A stretch of DNA of 64,000 bases. Origin: Stigmatella aurantiaca (GTDB lineage: Bacteria; Myxococcota; Myxococcia; Myxococcales; Myxococcaceae). How positions within the stretch are numbered: position 1 is the stretch's first letter; the number at the start of each line of letters is the position of its first letter. The position numbers and the translations under genes are program-made. This document shows positions 26,606 through 34,544 of this stretch, in pieces. A model generated the notes under the pieces. That model saw only the letters and a list, made by a program, of their open reading frames with translations, had not been told where the DNA came from and ran no database searches. Where the stretch lies: contig NZ_FOAP01000003.1 in the NCBI RefSeq assembly GCF_900109545.1, forward strand, positions 186,001 through 250,000, written 5' to 3'.

Positions 26606-28123
26606 TCACGCGATGACGAACGACGGCTGGTAGCCCTTGTGGCCGCGGCGGTCGAAGTCGAATTCGTAAACGATGCAAGGGGCAATGCCCTGGTGCTGCT
26701 GTCCGAGAAAGAACAGGACGCTGTTCGGGCACGCGGCAAACAGGTGGACACACACGTCCGGCTCCCGTGCCTTGAATTCCCGAAGGACGTTGGAGACCTG
26801 TCCCGCCAGCACCGAGGCGTGCTCTCCGCCCGCGACACTGTGCTGACTGGGGCCCATGGGAGGCGTAAAGGAGACGAGTGTGCCCGCCTCGGGAAGGTGG
26901 GCCTCCGCATAGGCCCGCGCCTGGACTTCCGTCGCCTGCGTCAGGCTGAGGGCCGCCACGATCTCCCGGCCACGGCCCAAAGACGCATGGGTGACGCGCA
27001 GGGGCGCGTCTCGGGCCGCCGAGCCATCGTCCGCCCGCCAGGTCCGTGCACCCACCCGGCCCTTCTGGACCAGTTCGGTTGCGACTCCCGATTTGAGGTC
27101 GAGCACCGAGCCCGCGAGGAACGCGATGGACGCATGCGCGTCCAGGATGAGGCGGAGCCGCGAGGACCGGCGCACGGCATCCCTCAGGAAGCCCTCCACC
27201 TTGGGACGGATGTCGCGCTGCCAGCCAAGGCTGTCGCGGAGGTAGCGCTGGCGAAAGTCATCCGTCAGGACGAGGGTGTTTTCCGGCGAGGCCCCGACGA
27301 TGTCCGCGGCCGGGCCAAGGAAGCTCCGGATCGCCACGGGCAGAAAGCCCCCCTGCTCCTCGCGCCGTCCGGTCAAGAGCCCCTCTTCCCGGCAGAACTG
27401 CTCGAAAGTCTCACGCGTCAACGCATGGAGCCCACGGACCTTCAACTGGCGCGCCAGTTCGTCGTACCGGAACTCCGATTGGGTCTCGGGACACGTCACC
27501 AATCCCACGGCCTGGGCCTTCAGGTTGAGTTGCTGGCGCATCTCCTCCAGCGACCGGTGCCCCTCCAGGACCCGGAAGCCCGTGAGCAGCTCCCGGAGGT
27601 CATCGTCCTTCGAGAGGCCGAGGTGCTCCCGCCAGCACTGGCGGACCTTCCCCATGCGGCTCCTGGGGGTGGTTCCATCGAACAGCTTCTCGGTCAGCAG
27701 GGACTTGTCATGGCCGGACACCAGCTCCGCCAGGGGGTCGTCATCCCGGATGCGGTGAACGGTTACCAGGGAGAACCGGGAGCCGGGCTCCGCCGCCGCA
27801 CGCGCCTGCTGGAGACGCTCCAGCAGCGAGAAGCGCTGGGCCCCGATGAACTCGGGTGAGGTGAAGTCCTTGAAGCCGAACCGCCCGCCGTATGCGACAT
27901 GCCATTTGATCTGGTGATACTCCGCCCGCACCCGGCCGGGGCCCGAGCGGACGACGGGTGGGTCGTACTTCACGACCACATCATCGAACGCCTTCGGGCC
28001 GTCCGCCTCGAAGGTCACCTCGGCCACGCAGGAGCCAGGATCGAGGAGGTTGAAGGCGTTCTCCCAGAAGATCCGGGACTGATAATTGTCCCCGTGCCAC
28101 CGGGGAATCACGGCGTTGGCCAT
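26606..28123 (-). CDS. Cap4-like nuclease fused to a SAVED cyclic-oligonucleotide sensor
   Basis: In the 505-residue protein the N-terminal 100 residues read RWHGDNYQSRIFWENAFNLL, then FDD at 46-48 and EYHQIKWH with Gln71 and Lys73. That is the Cap4/DUF4297 PD-(D/E)xK pattern (G-Y-Q start, D...QxK). The C-terminal about 190 residues form a SAVED domain: LILDAHASIAFLAGSVLDL, LVSFTPPMGPSQHSVAGG, and VHLFAACPNSVLFFLG (His460) leading to IVYEFDFD and GYQPSFVI. SAVED activates such nucleases when it binds cyclic oligonucleotides. No CD-NTase gene is seen in the window, whereas the same transcription unit encodes a GGDD Cas10. It starts four bases after the SAVED-protease stop. Confidence 0.82.
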   Translation of the reverse strand: MANAVIPRWHGDNYQSRIFWENAFNLLDPGSCVAEVTFEADGPKAFDDVVVKYDPPVVRSGPGRVRAEYHQIKWHVAYGGRFGFKDFTSPEFIGAQRFSLLERLQQARAAAEPGSRFSLVTVHRIRDDDPLAELVSGHDKSLLTEKLFDGTTPRSRMGKVRQCWREHLGLSKDDDLRELLTGFRVLEGHRSLEEMRQQLNLKAQAVGLVTCPETQSEFRYDELARQLKVRGLHALTRETFEQFCREEGLLTGRREEQGGFLPVAIRSFLGPAADIVGASPENTLVLTDDFRQRYLRDSLGWQRDIRPKVEGFLRDAVRRSSRLRLILDAHASIAFLAGSVLDLKSGVATELVQKGRVGARTWRADDGSAARDAPLRVTHASLGRGREIVAALSLTQATEVQARAYAEAHLPEAGTLVSFTPPMGPSQHSVAGGEHASVLAGQVSNVLREFKAREPDVCVHLFAACPNSVLFFLGQQHQGIAPCIVYEFDFDRRGHKGYQPSFVIA

Positions 28124-28127
28124 GGCT

Positions 28128-29930
28128 TCAGCGCGCCCGGCCGACGAGCTCGCGGTACCGGTCGAAGAGTTCCTCGAACAGCTGCGTCATGGCGTCCCGG
28201 GCCGCCTGGAGCGGCCGCTGCTCCCAGTCCCGGAACACCTCGAGCATCCGGAGCACCCACTCCCGCTTGTCGTTCTCCCGCACCAGCTTGCGCTGGAAGT
28301 AGAGCGCCAGCCCCACGGGCTCCCGGAGCTCCAGATTCGCCAGCCGGACGCACTGCTGCGCGTAGTGCTCGTGCGGATCCGGGTAGGAGGGCAAGCCCAC
28401 GATCTCGATGGTCACCCGGTCCAGCGTGGCGGGCGCGCTCTTGTCATGCGCGAGCGTGGCGAGCCTGCTCGCATGGAAGAGCCAGATGAGGTAGCGGCGA
28501 AGCCTGCGCTCGGAGAGCTCCATCAAGGGACGCTCCGGCTCGAAGATGCGGAGGCTCTCGACGATGTTCCAGACGATGCTCTGCAGGGTCTTCACCTCGC
28601 CATCGTCCTGCACCGTGCCGCCCTGCTTCGCCCGGCGCCAGGCCAGCGCCACCTGGACCGCGTTCTCGTCCGCGTCGAAGTCCGCCACCTCCAGCACGAA
28701 GCCCGTGCGCCCGCTTCCACTGTAGTTGTAGGAGGTCAGCCCGCCCTGCCGGACGTGGTAGACCTCGTGGACGAGCAGCAGGCGGATGCACTCCTTCCAG
28801 TCCGATGGCGCGTTCAGCCGTCCGCGCAAGGCCTCCAGGCCCAGGAGCAGCTCCGCGTGGAAGCTCCACTTGCCGCCCAGGTGGCGGAACATCGGGCCGT
28901 TCGTCGTCGCGGGATCCTCCTCGATGGTGCTCTGGAGCAGGCTCTGCCCATCCATCATCTCCACGAGCGGGCGCTGCGGCGGCTCCTTCAGCCACGCCAC
29001 GAGATCCCTGTGGACGTCCCTCACCTCCCGCAGCACCTGGGAGGCCTTGAGGATCTGCTCCGCGGTGAAGGTACTGGCCTGCTGGTGGCCCGGGCGCGCG
29101 CTGATCCGGTGGACCGGGAGGTAGTGGCGGCCCTGGGGCTCGAACTGGTGCAGCTCCAGGGGGTGCTGGGTGTTCGGGTTGACGGCCGTGCCCAGCGCGG
29201 CGGCGAGCGCCCCGGGACAGTCCATGGCCAGCAGCACGGACTCGGCGCCCGTGAACCGCTCATGCAGCGCATCGAGCACCTGGCGGAACTGCGCCACGGC
29301 CCGCGCCGCCTGCGCCGGTCCCTGGAAGGACGTGGGAGAAGGCCCGCCCACGGGCCGCAAGGTGACCGTCGCCAGGAGCTCCGAGCCGTGCCGCGCCTGG
29401 AACTCCGCGAGGGCTGCGTCCTGGATGGAGCGGGTCACCTCGACGAGCAGCACCACGTGCCCATGCCCTCCCTGGCGCCGGGGGGGGAGGCCTTCCACCT
29501 CGAAGAAGTCCTCGGGAGCAGGGGGCTGGCCTCGGTCGTACCCCAGGGACCAAATGCCATCCGGGGCCTGCTGGTAGGTCATCAGCGGCCGGCGCGTCAA
29601 ACACGATGCCAGGTGGAACAGGAGCGTCAGGGGGGCGCACCCGAAGAGGTGAACCGGCAGGTGGCCATCGAGCCCCAGCTCCGCCTCCTTCTTCACCAGG
29701 GCGGCGGCGAACTGCTCGTTCTCGGAGAAGGCCCACGCCCAGTCCTGGAGGCGCTGCTTGCGCACCTCCCGGCCGGGCGCGTGGGGGTGAAGCACCCCGT
29801 TCTCGACGTTCCGGTCTCCTTCCTGGCCGCTCTGTTTCAGGGCGTCCCGGGCCGCGGACTCGATGACGGGCCGGTCGTGTTCGTAGCGCAGCAGGAGCGC
29901 ACGGCTCTGGGTGCGCAGGGGGATGTCCAT
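28128..29930 (-). CDS. SAVED domain protein with a C-terminal HExxH metalloprotease-like domain
   Basis: From ATG 29930 the protein has 600 residues. Two CARF-like halves of a SAVED domain are visible: LPVHLFGCAPLTLLFHLASC (His94) followed by PLMTYQQAP, and FTGAESVLLAMDCPGALAAALG followed by LELHQFEPQGRHYLPVHRI. The C-terminal part contains LLLVHEVYHVRQGG (HEVYH at 388-392) and, 30 residues on, DFDADENAVQVAL with Glu422 as a possible third zinc ligand, as in gluzincin-type peptidases. No Lon or CHAT motif is seen. The inferred role is a protease switched on by Cas10-made cyclic oligoadenylate. It is first of the long minus-strand unit. The frame is open to TTG 30008, so the start is tentative. 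Confidence 0.75.
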   Translation of the reverse strand: MDIPLRTQSRALLLRYEHDRPVIESAARDALKQSGQEGDRNVENGVLHPHAPGREVRKQRLQDWAWAFSENEQFAAALVKKEAELGLDGHLPVHLFGCAPLTLLFHLASCLTRRPLMTYQQAPDGIWSLGYDRGQPPAPEDFFEVEGLPPRRQGGHGHVVLLVEVTRSIQDAALAEFQARHGSELLATVTLRPVGGPSPTSFQGPAQAARAVAQFRQVLDALHERFTGAESVLLAMDCPGALAAALGTAVNPNTQHPLELHQFEPQGRHYLPVHRISARPGHQQASTFTAEQILKASQVLREVRDVHRDLVAWLKEPPQRPLVEMMDGQSLLQSTIEEDPATTNGPMFRHLGGKWSFHAELLLGLEALRGRLNAPSDWKECIRLLLVHEVYHVRQGGLTSYNYSGSGRTGFVLEVADFDADENAVQVALAWRRAKQGGTVQDDGEVKTLQSIVWNIVESLRIFEPERPLMELSERRLRRYLIWLFHASRLATLAHDKSAPATLDRVTIEIVGLPSYPDPHEHYAQQCVRLANLELREPVGLALYFQRKLVRENDKREWVLRMLEVFRDWEQRPLQAARDAMTQLFEELFDRYRELVGRAR

Positions 29931-30133
29931 GGCGTGGGGCCTCGCGAACAGGAGAAAACGGGTGTCCTCCTGAAAAAGGACGCAAAAAGCAGGGACACGC
30001 CGTCGCAAGGCCGCTCTTTCTCCTCATCCTCCCTCGTGTTCAGCGGCCCACTTCGATTCGCCAACAGCCGGGTAGGCAATTCTCCCGGGGACTTGCGATA
30101 ACTCCGCTCCGCCGGTTTTGAACGGGAGGCCTC

Positions 30134-30631
30134 ATGACCCTGGCCAGTGATGCTTGGCGCTCTACCTGTGGTCTCGTGTTGTGCGCGAGCCTCATAGGCG
30201 CTGTAGGTTGTAGTTCGACGCAAGCCGCTCGCCCAAACTCCGGCCTCGCGGATGGCACCGCCGCACGGGGGACCATTCTCGCACAGACCACCCCATGTGG
30301 TCCTGCGGACAGCACCATCTCCTGCTGCCTCAAGCAGCACCCAGGCGATTATGAGCGCTGCGGGGCGATGCCTCCCACGGAGATTCCCAAGCAGGCGCCT
30401 CGAACCGACCCACAGACGCTTCCTCCTCCCACGAGTGCGGCCTCCCCCAACAGAAGGAAGCGGGATGAGATGTGCCGCCAGTACTGGATTGAGTGCGTCG
30501 CCCTTGGCGGCGAGGATGAGAAGCGTGGGCAGTATGGCCGGAGCATTTGCCAGTCCTGCTACGACACTTGCAAAGTGAATGGCTCCTGGCCTGAGCAGGT
30601 CAACGGCATTCCGTGTCCCGGAGGCTCCTAG
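30134..30631 (+). CDS. Cysteine-rich lipoprotein, probable polymorphic (Sit-like) toxin
   Basis: The 165-residue protein has a lipoprotein signal (LVLCASLIGAVGC, Cys26). It carries the element ADSTISCCLKQHPGDYERCG, which I know from myxobacterial polymorphic toxin lipoproteins. The C-terminal cysteine-rich domain (DEMCRQYWIECVALGG...YGRSICQSCYDTCKVNGSWPEQVNGIPC) is a recurrent toxin tail of unknown chemistry. GGGAGG lies five bases before the ATG. It is transcribed away from the SAVED-protease gene, with 203 bases between starts, and an immunity-like gene follows two bases after its stop. Confidence 0.65.
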   Translation: MTLASDAWRSTCGLVLCASLIGAVGCSSTQAARPNSGLADGTAARGTILAQTTPCGPADSTISCCLKQHPGDYERCGAMPPTEIPKQAPRTDPQTLPPPTSAASPNRRKRDEMCRQYWIECVALGGEDEKRGQYGRSICQSCYDTCKVNGSWPEQVNGIPCPGGS

Positions 30632-30633
30632 CC

Positions 30634-31134
30634 ATGGCGCGAGTGCGTTGGGAGTGGTGGAACAAAGTCGCGGAAGCCCGCGAATGGCTCTGCCTGGGAA
30701 TGAGCCACGCGGAAGTGACTTTTGACGCCTACGTGGCCTCGCTCAAAGATCTGGAGCGGCAGTTTGCACGAGAGGCACGAACCCCGGCCGAACGCCTGCA
30801 CCTCAAGCGCCTGACGGCGCAGGATGCACTGCAAGCGGCGTTTGACCAAGATCGCCCGTGGAAGGACTTTGGCCCGTGGTTGCGCACGCTTCGGCAACTG
30901 GGCTTTCGGACTCTCTGGAGCCGTTTTCACATCTCGTGCATCTACGTTCAATCCTTGCCAAACTTCCGGGAACAGGCGAACGACGCCTTCGTCATGCTGG
31001 CAGAGACGGAACGCCGGGTGCGGCGATTGCGCCCGGATCATCATTCCCGTCAACAGATGCTTGATGGCATCGAGCATGCCCGGCGCGAGGCCGCAAGCCA
31101 TGGCATTCAGCCACCTGTGAAGTGGAAGCGATAG
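30634..31134 (+). CDS. Hypothetical cytoplasmic protein, probable immunity partner
   Basis: The 166-residue protein begins MARVRWEWWNKVAEAREWLC. It is mostly helical and charged, has no signal peptide, and resembles no family I can name. GGAGG lies nine bases before the ATG, inside the last codons of the toxin gene; an upstream in-frame GTG (30613) would add seven residues. The two-base gap to the preceding lipoprotein toxin is the only functional clue and points to an immunity protein. Its stop is 60 bases before the decayed CRISPR array. Confidence 0.55.
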   Translation: MARVRWEWWNKVAEAREWLCLGMSHAEVTFDAYVASLKDLERQFAREARTPAERLHLKRLTAQDALQAAFDQDRPWKDFGPWLRTLRQLGFRTLWSRFHISCIYVQSLPNFREQANDAFVMLAETERRVRRLRPDHHSRQQMLDGIEHARREAASHGIQPPVKWKR

Positions 31135-31161
31135 CATTGTCCCCAAAAAATGCTTCAGCAA

Positions 31162-31175
31162 GCTTCAATTGAAGC
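31162..31175. repeat. Perfect 14-bp palindrome before array 2
   Basis: GCTTCAATTGAAGC lies between the immunity-like gene and the first repeat of array 2. There is no T-tract after it, so it may be an operator or a rho-independent stop remnant; neither is proven. Confidence 0.4.
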
Positions 31176-31194
31176 GGTGAGTCTCCCTGACCTT

Positions 31195-32397
31195 GTGCTC
31201 AACGCCTTTCGGCATCACGGCAAGGGAACCACGGACGGACATCCTCATCGAGAACTTGAACGAGAACCCGTGCTCAAAGCCTTTCGGCATCTCGGCAAGG
31301 GGAACGAAACAACATCATCAAGAACAACGCGCTGCTGTACTTGTGCTCAACGCCTTTCGGCATCACGGCAAAGGGACCTGGAAAAGGGCAACCCTCAGTT
31401 CGAGGACGTGGAGTAGTGCTCAACGCCTTTCGGCATCACGGCTTGGGGACCACCCGAGCCGAGCGGGCCGCCATCGTCGGCAACCTGTGCTCAACGCCTT
31501 TCGGCATCACGGCAAGGGGACCCTCACGGCCCTCATCGCCAAGGTCAGCTCGCGCATGTACTCAACGCCTTTCGGCATCACAGCAAGGGGAACGACCGGC
31601 GGCAGCATCACCCAGGACATGGAGGAGAAGTGCTCAACGCCTTTCGGCATCACGGCTTGGGAACTTCCGAGTCACCAAGTACATCCCGGGCGTGGACATG
31701 TGCTCAACGCCTTTCGGTATCACGGCAAGGGGAACACAGAAGGAGGTGCTCGTGCTCGGGAAGGTGGACGTGTGCTCAACGCCTTTCGGCATCAAGGCAG
31801 GGGAAATCCCCTCGCCATCCCGGGCAAGACGAAGGTGCTTGAGTGCTCAACGCCTTTCGGCATCACTGCAAGGGGAACCGCAGCGAGACCGAATCTTCGC
31901 CAAGATGTGCGCGTGCTCAACGCTTTTCGGCATCACGGCTTGGGGATCCTCTCGGCCTATGAGATGAGGCGAGCCCCCCGGACAAGTTCCAGTGCTCAAC
32001 ACCTTTCGGCATCACGGCTTGTGGAACGGAGACCCTGGAGCGCGCCAAGGACGGCAACGGCAAGTGCCCAACGCCTTTCGGTATCACTGTAAGGGAAACT
32101 ACGGGCGCGCAGATCTAATACGCGAACCAGCACAATTTGTGCTCAACGCCTTTCGGCATCACGGCAAGGGGAATGCGTAGCAGAACCCGTTCTGACGGAG
32201 GCTGTTCAGTGACGTGCTCAACGCCTTTCGGCATCACGGCTTGGGGAACCCGGCACAGGACTTCCAGGGAAACCGAGCAACGGCGCCATGCTCAACACCT
32301 TTCGATATCACGGCAAAGATAACACCAAGTCAAAGTTCCAGTCCATGACTTACCAGAACGAATACTCAACGCCTTTCGGCATCTCGGCCAAGAGACC
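31195..32397 (-). CRISPR. CRISPR array 2: 17 degenerate repeats of the same family
   Basis: About 17 copies of the same 36-bp repeat start at 31195, 31270, 31343, 31416, 31487, 31558, 31630, 31700, 31772, 31843, 31913, 31992, 32064, 32139, 32214, 32288 and 32362. Almost every copy carries substitutions or one-base deletions, for example CAAGGGAAC, TTGGGGACC and AAAGATAAC. Five copies share a GGCTTG variant near the end (31416, 31630, 31913, 31992, 32214). The leader-like sequence is at the right end, as in array 1, and the copies nearest to it are among the worst. This indicates a non-acquiring, decaying array, though spacers may still be expressed. Confidence 0.93.
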
Positions 32398-32594
32398 GGC
32401 GAGCGCTAATTCCCTCGTTCTTTCGCCTGCGCGTACCCCTTTCACTACGTAAGCCCTTGGAGTCTCTGAGGAATTCTCGCTCATGCATCTATTCACCTGT
32501 CAAAGAGCCCTCACCTCTCGTTCTTACTGACGTTTTTACCCTTTTTCTTCCTTCGCCTCATCCACCACTGACAGGGCTTGAACATCTCCTAGCA
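32398..32594 (-). promoter_or_regulatory. Leader of array 2 (copy of the array 1 leader)
   Basis: The region starts GCTAATTCCCTCGTTCTTTC and includes GAATTCTCGCTCATGCATC and TATTCACCTGTCAAAGAGCC, the same blocks as the array 1 leader. On the minus strand TTGACA occurs at 32513-32508. About 60 bp present in leader 1 are shortened here. Confidence 0.75.
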
Positions 32595-32756
32595 TAGGTG
32601 CAGTGGCAGGTCCTCATGCCCCCACTCCTTCGGGACACTGGCGCCTCGGCTCACCTCAGTCGGGCCGTTGCGACGAGTCCCCTGCTTCCGGTCCACTCCT
32701 TCTCCAGCAACCACATTCCCTGTTTCACCAGCGGCGCGTAGCACAGCGAAACGGAG
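32595..32756 (-). pseudogene. Relics of cas2 and of the cas1 3' end
   Basis: Bases 32595-32645 resemble the 3' end of cas2 (GGTCCTCATGCCCCCACTCC...TTCGGG), and 32646-32756 resemble the start of the cas1 3' region (TCGGCTCACCTCAGTCGG, GCTTCCGGTCCACTCCTTCT, GCGCGTAGCACAGCGA). Most of both genes is deleted. Homology ends immediately before the stop codon of the RCC1 gene, so a deletion joined the CRISPR locus to that gene. Confidence 0.75.
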
Positions 32757-32759
32757 CAC

Positions 32760-34229
32760 TCAGGGCAGCAGCGGATGGACCGGCACGAACGTCTGCCGCG
32801 CGGTTCCATTTCCGAGTTGGCCTGAACCGTTGACGCCCCATGCCCAGACGATGCCGTTTCCTGTCAGCACCAACGTGTGAGAAGAACCCACATCCATGGA
32901 GACACTGCTCATGAGCCCTGGCACCTGTGCTGGCCTTGCACGCGATGTATCCGTGCCGTCTCCAAGTTCACCGTCACCATTAATACCCCAGGTCCAGATA
33001 GTGCCATCCGCAGTCCGTACTACTGAATGGGCAGTGCCCGCCGCCACTTCCGTGCCCCCTGTCACTCCCTGCACCTGCGATGGCGTTGGCCGCGGGTTCT
33101 CCGTGTCGTCATCACCGAGTTGTTTCTCACTGTTATCCCCCCATGCCCAGACGCGGCCATCCTCGCCTAGGGCTAGTGAGTGGTATTCACCCGAGGCCAC
33201 TGCCTTGATCCTGGTCAACCCTTTTACCTGAACCGGCGTGTATTGCTCCTCACTCACCGTTTCTCCAAGTTCACCAGAGTCGTTGTATCCCCACGCCCAG
33301 ACATTGCCGCCACCGCACACCGCCAGCGATTGGTCCACTCCCCCAGCCAATGCCGTGCAGTCCCCAGGAAGCCCACGCACCTGCTCCGGTATGGCCTGAT
33401 TGTTGTCCGTTCCATCCCCTAGCTGGCCGAACTCATTGCTCCCCCAAGCCCAGACCGTTCCATCCCCGCGCAATGCCATGGAGTGGTTATCGCCTGCGGC
33501 CAGAGCGATGACGCCCGTTACCGCAGAGACCTGCACGGGCTTGTCCGAATCGAGGGCAAGTCCATCTCCAAGCTGGCCCGCACCGCCATTGCCCCACGCC
33601 CAGACAGTGCCATCCTCGCACAGCGCCAGCGAGTGGGACGAGCCTGCTGCCACAGCGACGACTCCTTCCAATCCAACCACTTGCCCTGGCACCGGCACTG
33701 GCACTGTGTCTTTCCTCCCATTTCCCAGTTGGCCGGCATTGTTGCTGCCCCAGGCCCAGACGGTCCCGTCACTGCGCAGCGCCAGCGAATGACTGCCGCC
33801 CGCGCTCACGGCGAGAATCCGGCACGGCTCGGTGGAGAGGGTGAACGTCTTGGAGACAGTCTCCGTGACTCCGTTGGACACCGTCACAGTGGCCTCTGCA
33901 CGCTGGCCCGAAGGCACACAGCCCGGGGCGGTCCAGGTGATCTCGCTGGTAGAGCCTGTGGTTTTGGGCTCCCCTAAAGTCCCGAGGGTTGACGCCCACG
34001 AGAAGCTCAGGGACGGCGTCTCTTTATCTTGAGCCGTCACGCTCAAGGTAACCAAGCCCCGAGCCTCGACCTCTGTGGCGGACTGCGAACTCTGCGTGAT
34101 GACGGGCGCCGTATTGTCGCAACTTTCGCCATTGCGATCGCAGAAGGCTGCAACCTCCTGGCCGTAATCCGCACAACCCAAAGCACCGGCCAGTAATCCC
34201 AGCGGCAAGAGCACTCGAAGTGTCTTCAC
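32760..34229 (-). CDS. RCC1-repeat beta-propeller lipoprotein
   Basis: The GTG start at 34229 gives a 489-residue lipoprotein with VLLPLGLLAGALGC (lipobox AGALGC). AGGAGGAGG lies just upstream. An Ig-like domain follows (PVITQSSQSATEVEARG...LSFSWASTLG). Seven RCC1 repeats come next, each of the form AGxxHSLALxxDGTVWAWGxNxxGQLG, enough for one closed seven-bladed propeller. Such secreted RCC1 proteins are common and numerous in myxobacteria; their ligands are unknown. Its 3' end abuts the CRISPR relic, and the last blade appears complete. Confidence 0.88.
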   Translation of the reverse strand: MKTLRVLLPLGLLAGALGCADYGQEVAAFCDRNGESCDNTAPVITQSSQSATEVEARGLVTLSVTAQDKETPSLSFSWASTLGTLGEPKTTGSTSEITWTAPGCVPSGQRAEATVTVSNGVTETVSKTFTLSTEPCRILAVSAGGSHSLALRSDGTVWAWGSNNAGQLGNGRKDTVPVPVPGQVVGLEGVVAVAAGSSHSLALCEDGTVWAWGNGGAGQLGDGLALDSDKPVQVSAVTGVIALAAGDNHSMALRGDGTVWAWGSNEFGQLGDGTDNNQAIPEQVRGLPGDCTALAGGVDQSLAVCGGGNVWAWGYNDSGELGETVSEEQYTPVQVKGLTRIKAVASGEYHSLALGEDGRVWAWGDNSEKQLGDDDTENPRPTPSQVQGVTGGTEVAAGTAHSVVRTADGTIWTWGINGDGELGDGTDTSRARPAQVPGLMSSVSMDVGSSHTLVLTGNGIVWAWGVNGSGQLGNGTARQTFVPVHPLLP

Positions 34230-34544
34230 GCGACGCCTCCTCCTGGTCTCACTTTGAGTCTTGGCTGCCGTGTCCGGGAGCCTGCTTGGGGCAATCTCCT
34301 GTCCGCTGGACCTTGTCCGGTGAGCGGGCAAGCGGCGAGCAGGGGCCGAGATTCCCCGGAAGGCGCTGATTTCAGGCCGTTTCCTGGGCGGCCCTGCGTC
34401 TTCTGCCTCCCCCCGGCAAGATGAAGTCTTCTTTCATTCGCACGTCGGGGCTGAACAGGGACAGGAAGGTGGTTAGGTTCCGCCCCCTACATTGGTTCCC
34501 CGCGAGTTCCCCGCCCGCCGGGCCGAAGAAGGAGGAAGCAAGCG
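34230..34544. promoter_or_regulatory. Divergent intergenic region, no recognised element
   Basis: These 315 bases lie between the divergent RCC1 and AsmA genes and must hold both promoters. Only ribosome sites are clear: AGGAGGAGG for the minus gene and AAGGAGG for the plus gene. I see no tRNA, small ORF or strong -35/-10 pair. Confidence 0.3.

Noticed and set aside
28128-29930. CHAT or Lon protease fused to SAVED
   Set aside because: No His-Cys caspase dyad context, no Walker or Ser-Lys Lon motif; HEVYH fits a metal site better.
29260-30027. Alternative start at 30027 for the SAVED-HExxH gene
   Set aside because: The ATG is in another frame from the SAVED/HExxH sequence and its GAGG abuts the start.
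31193-32092. 299-codon frame across array 2
   Set aside because: Same artefact: translated repeats.
13947-34229. A CD-NTase gene that would make this a CBASS locus
   Set aside because: No GS-xxx-D...D nucleotidyltransferase motif was found in any plausible gene of the island.
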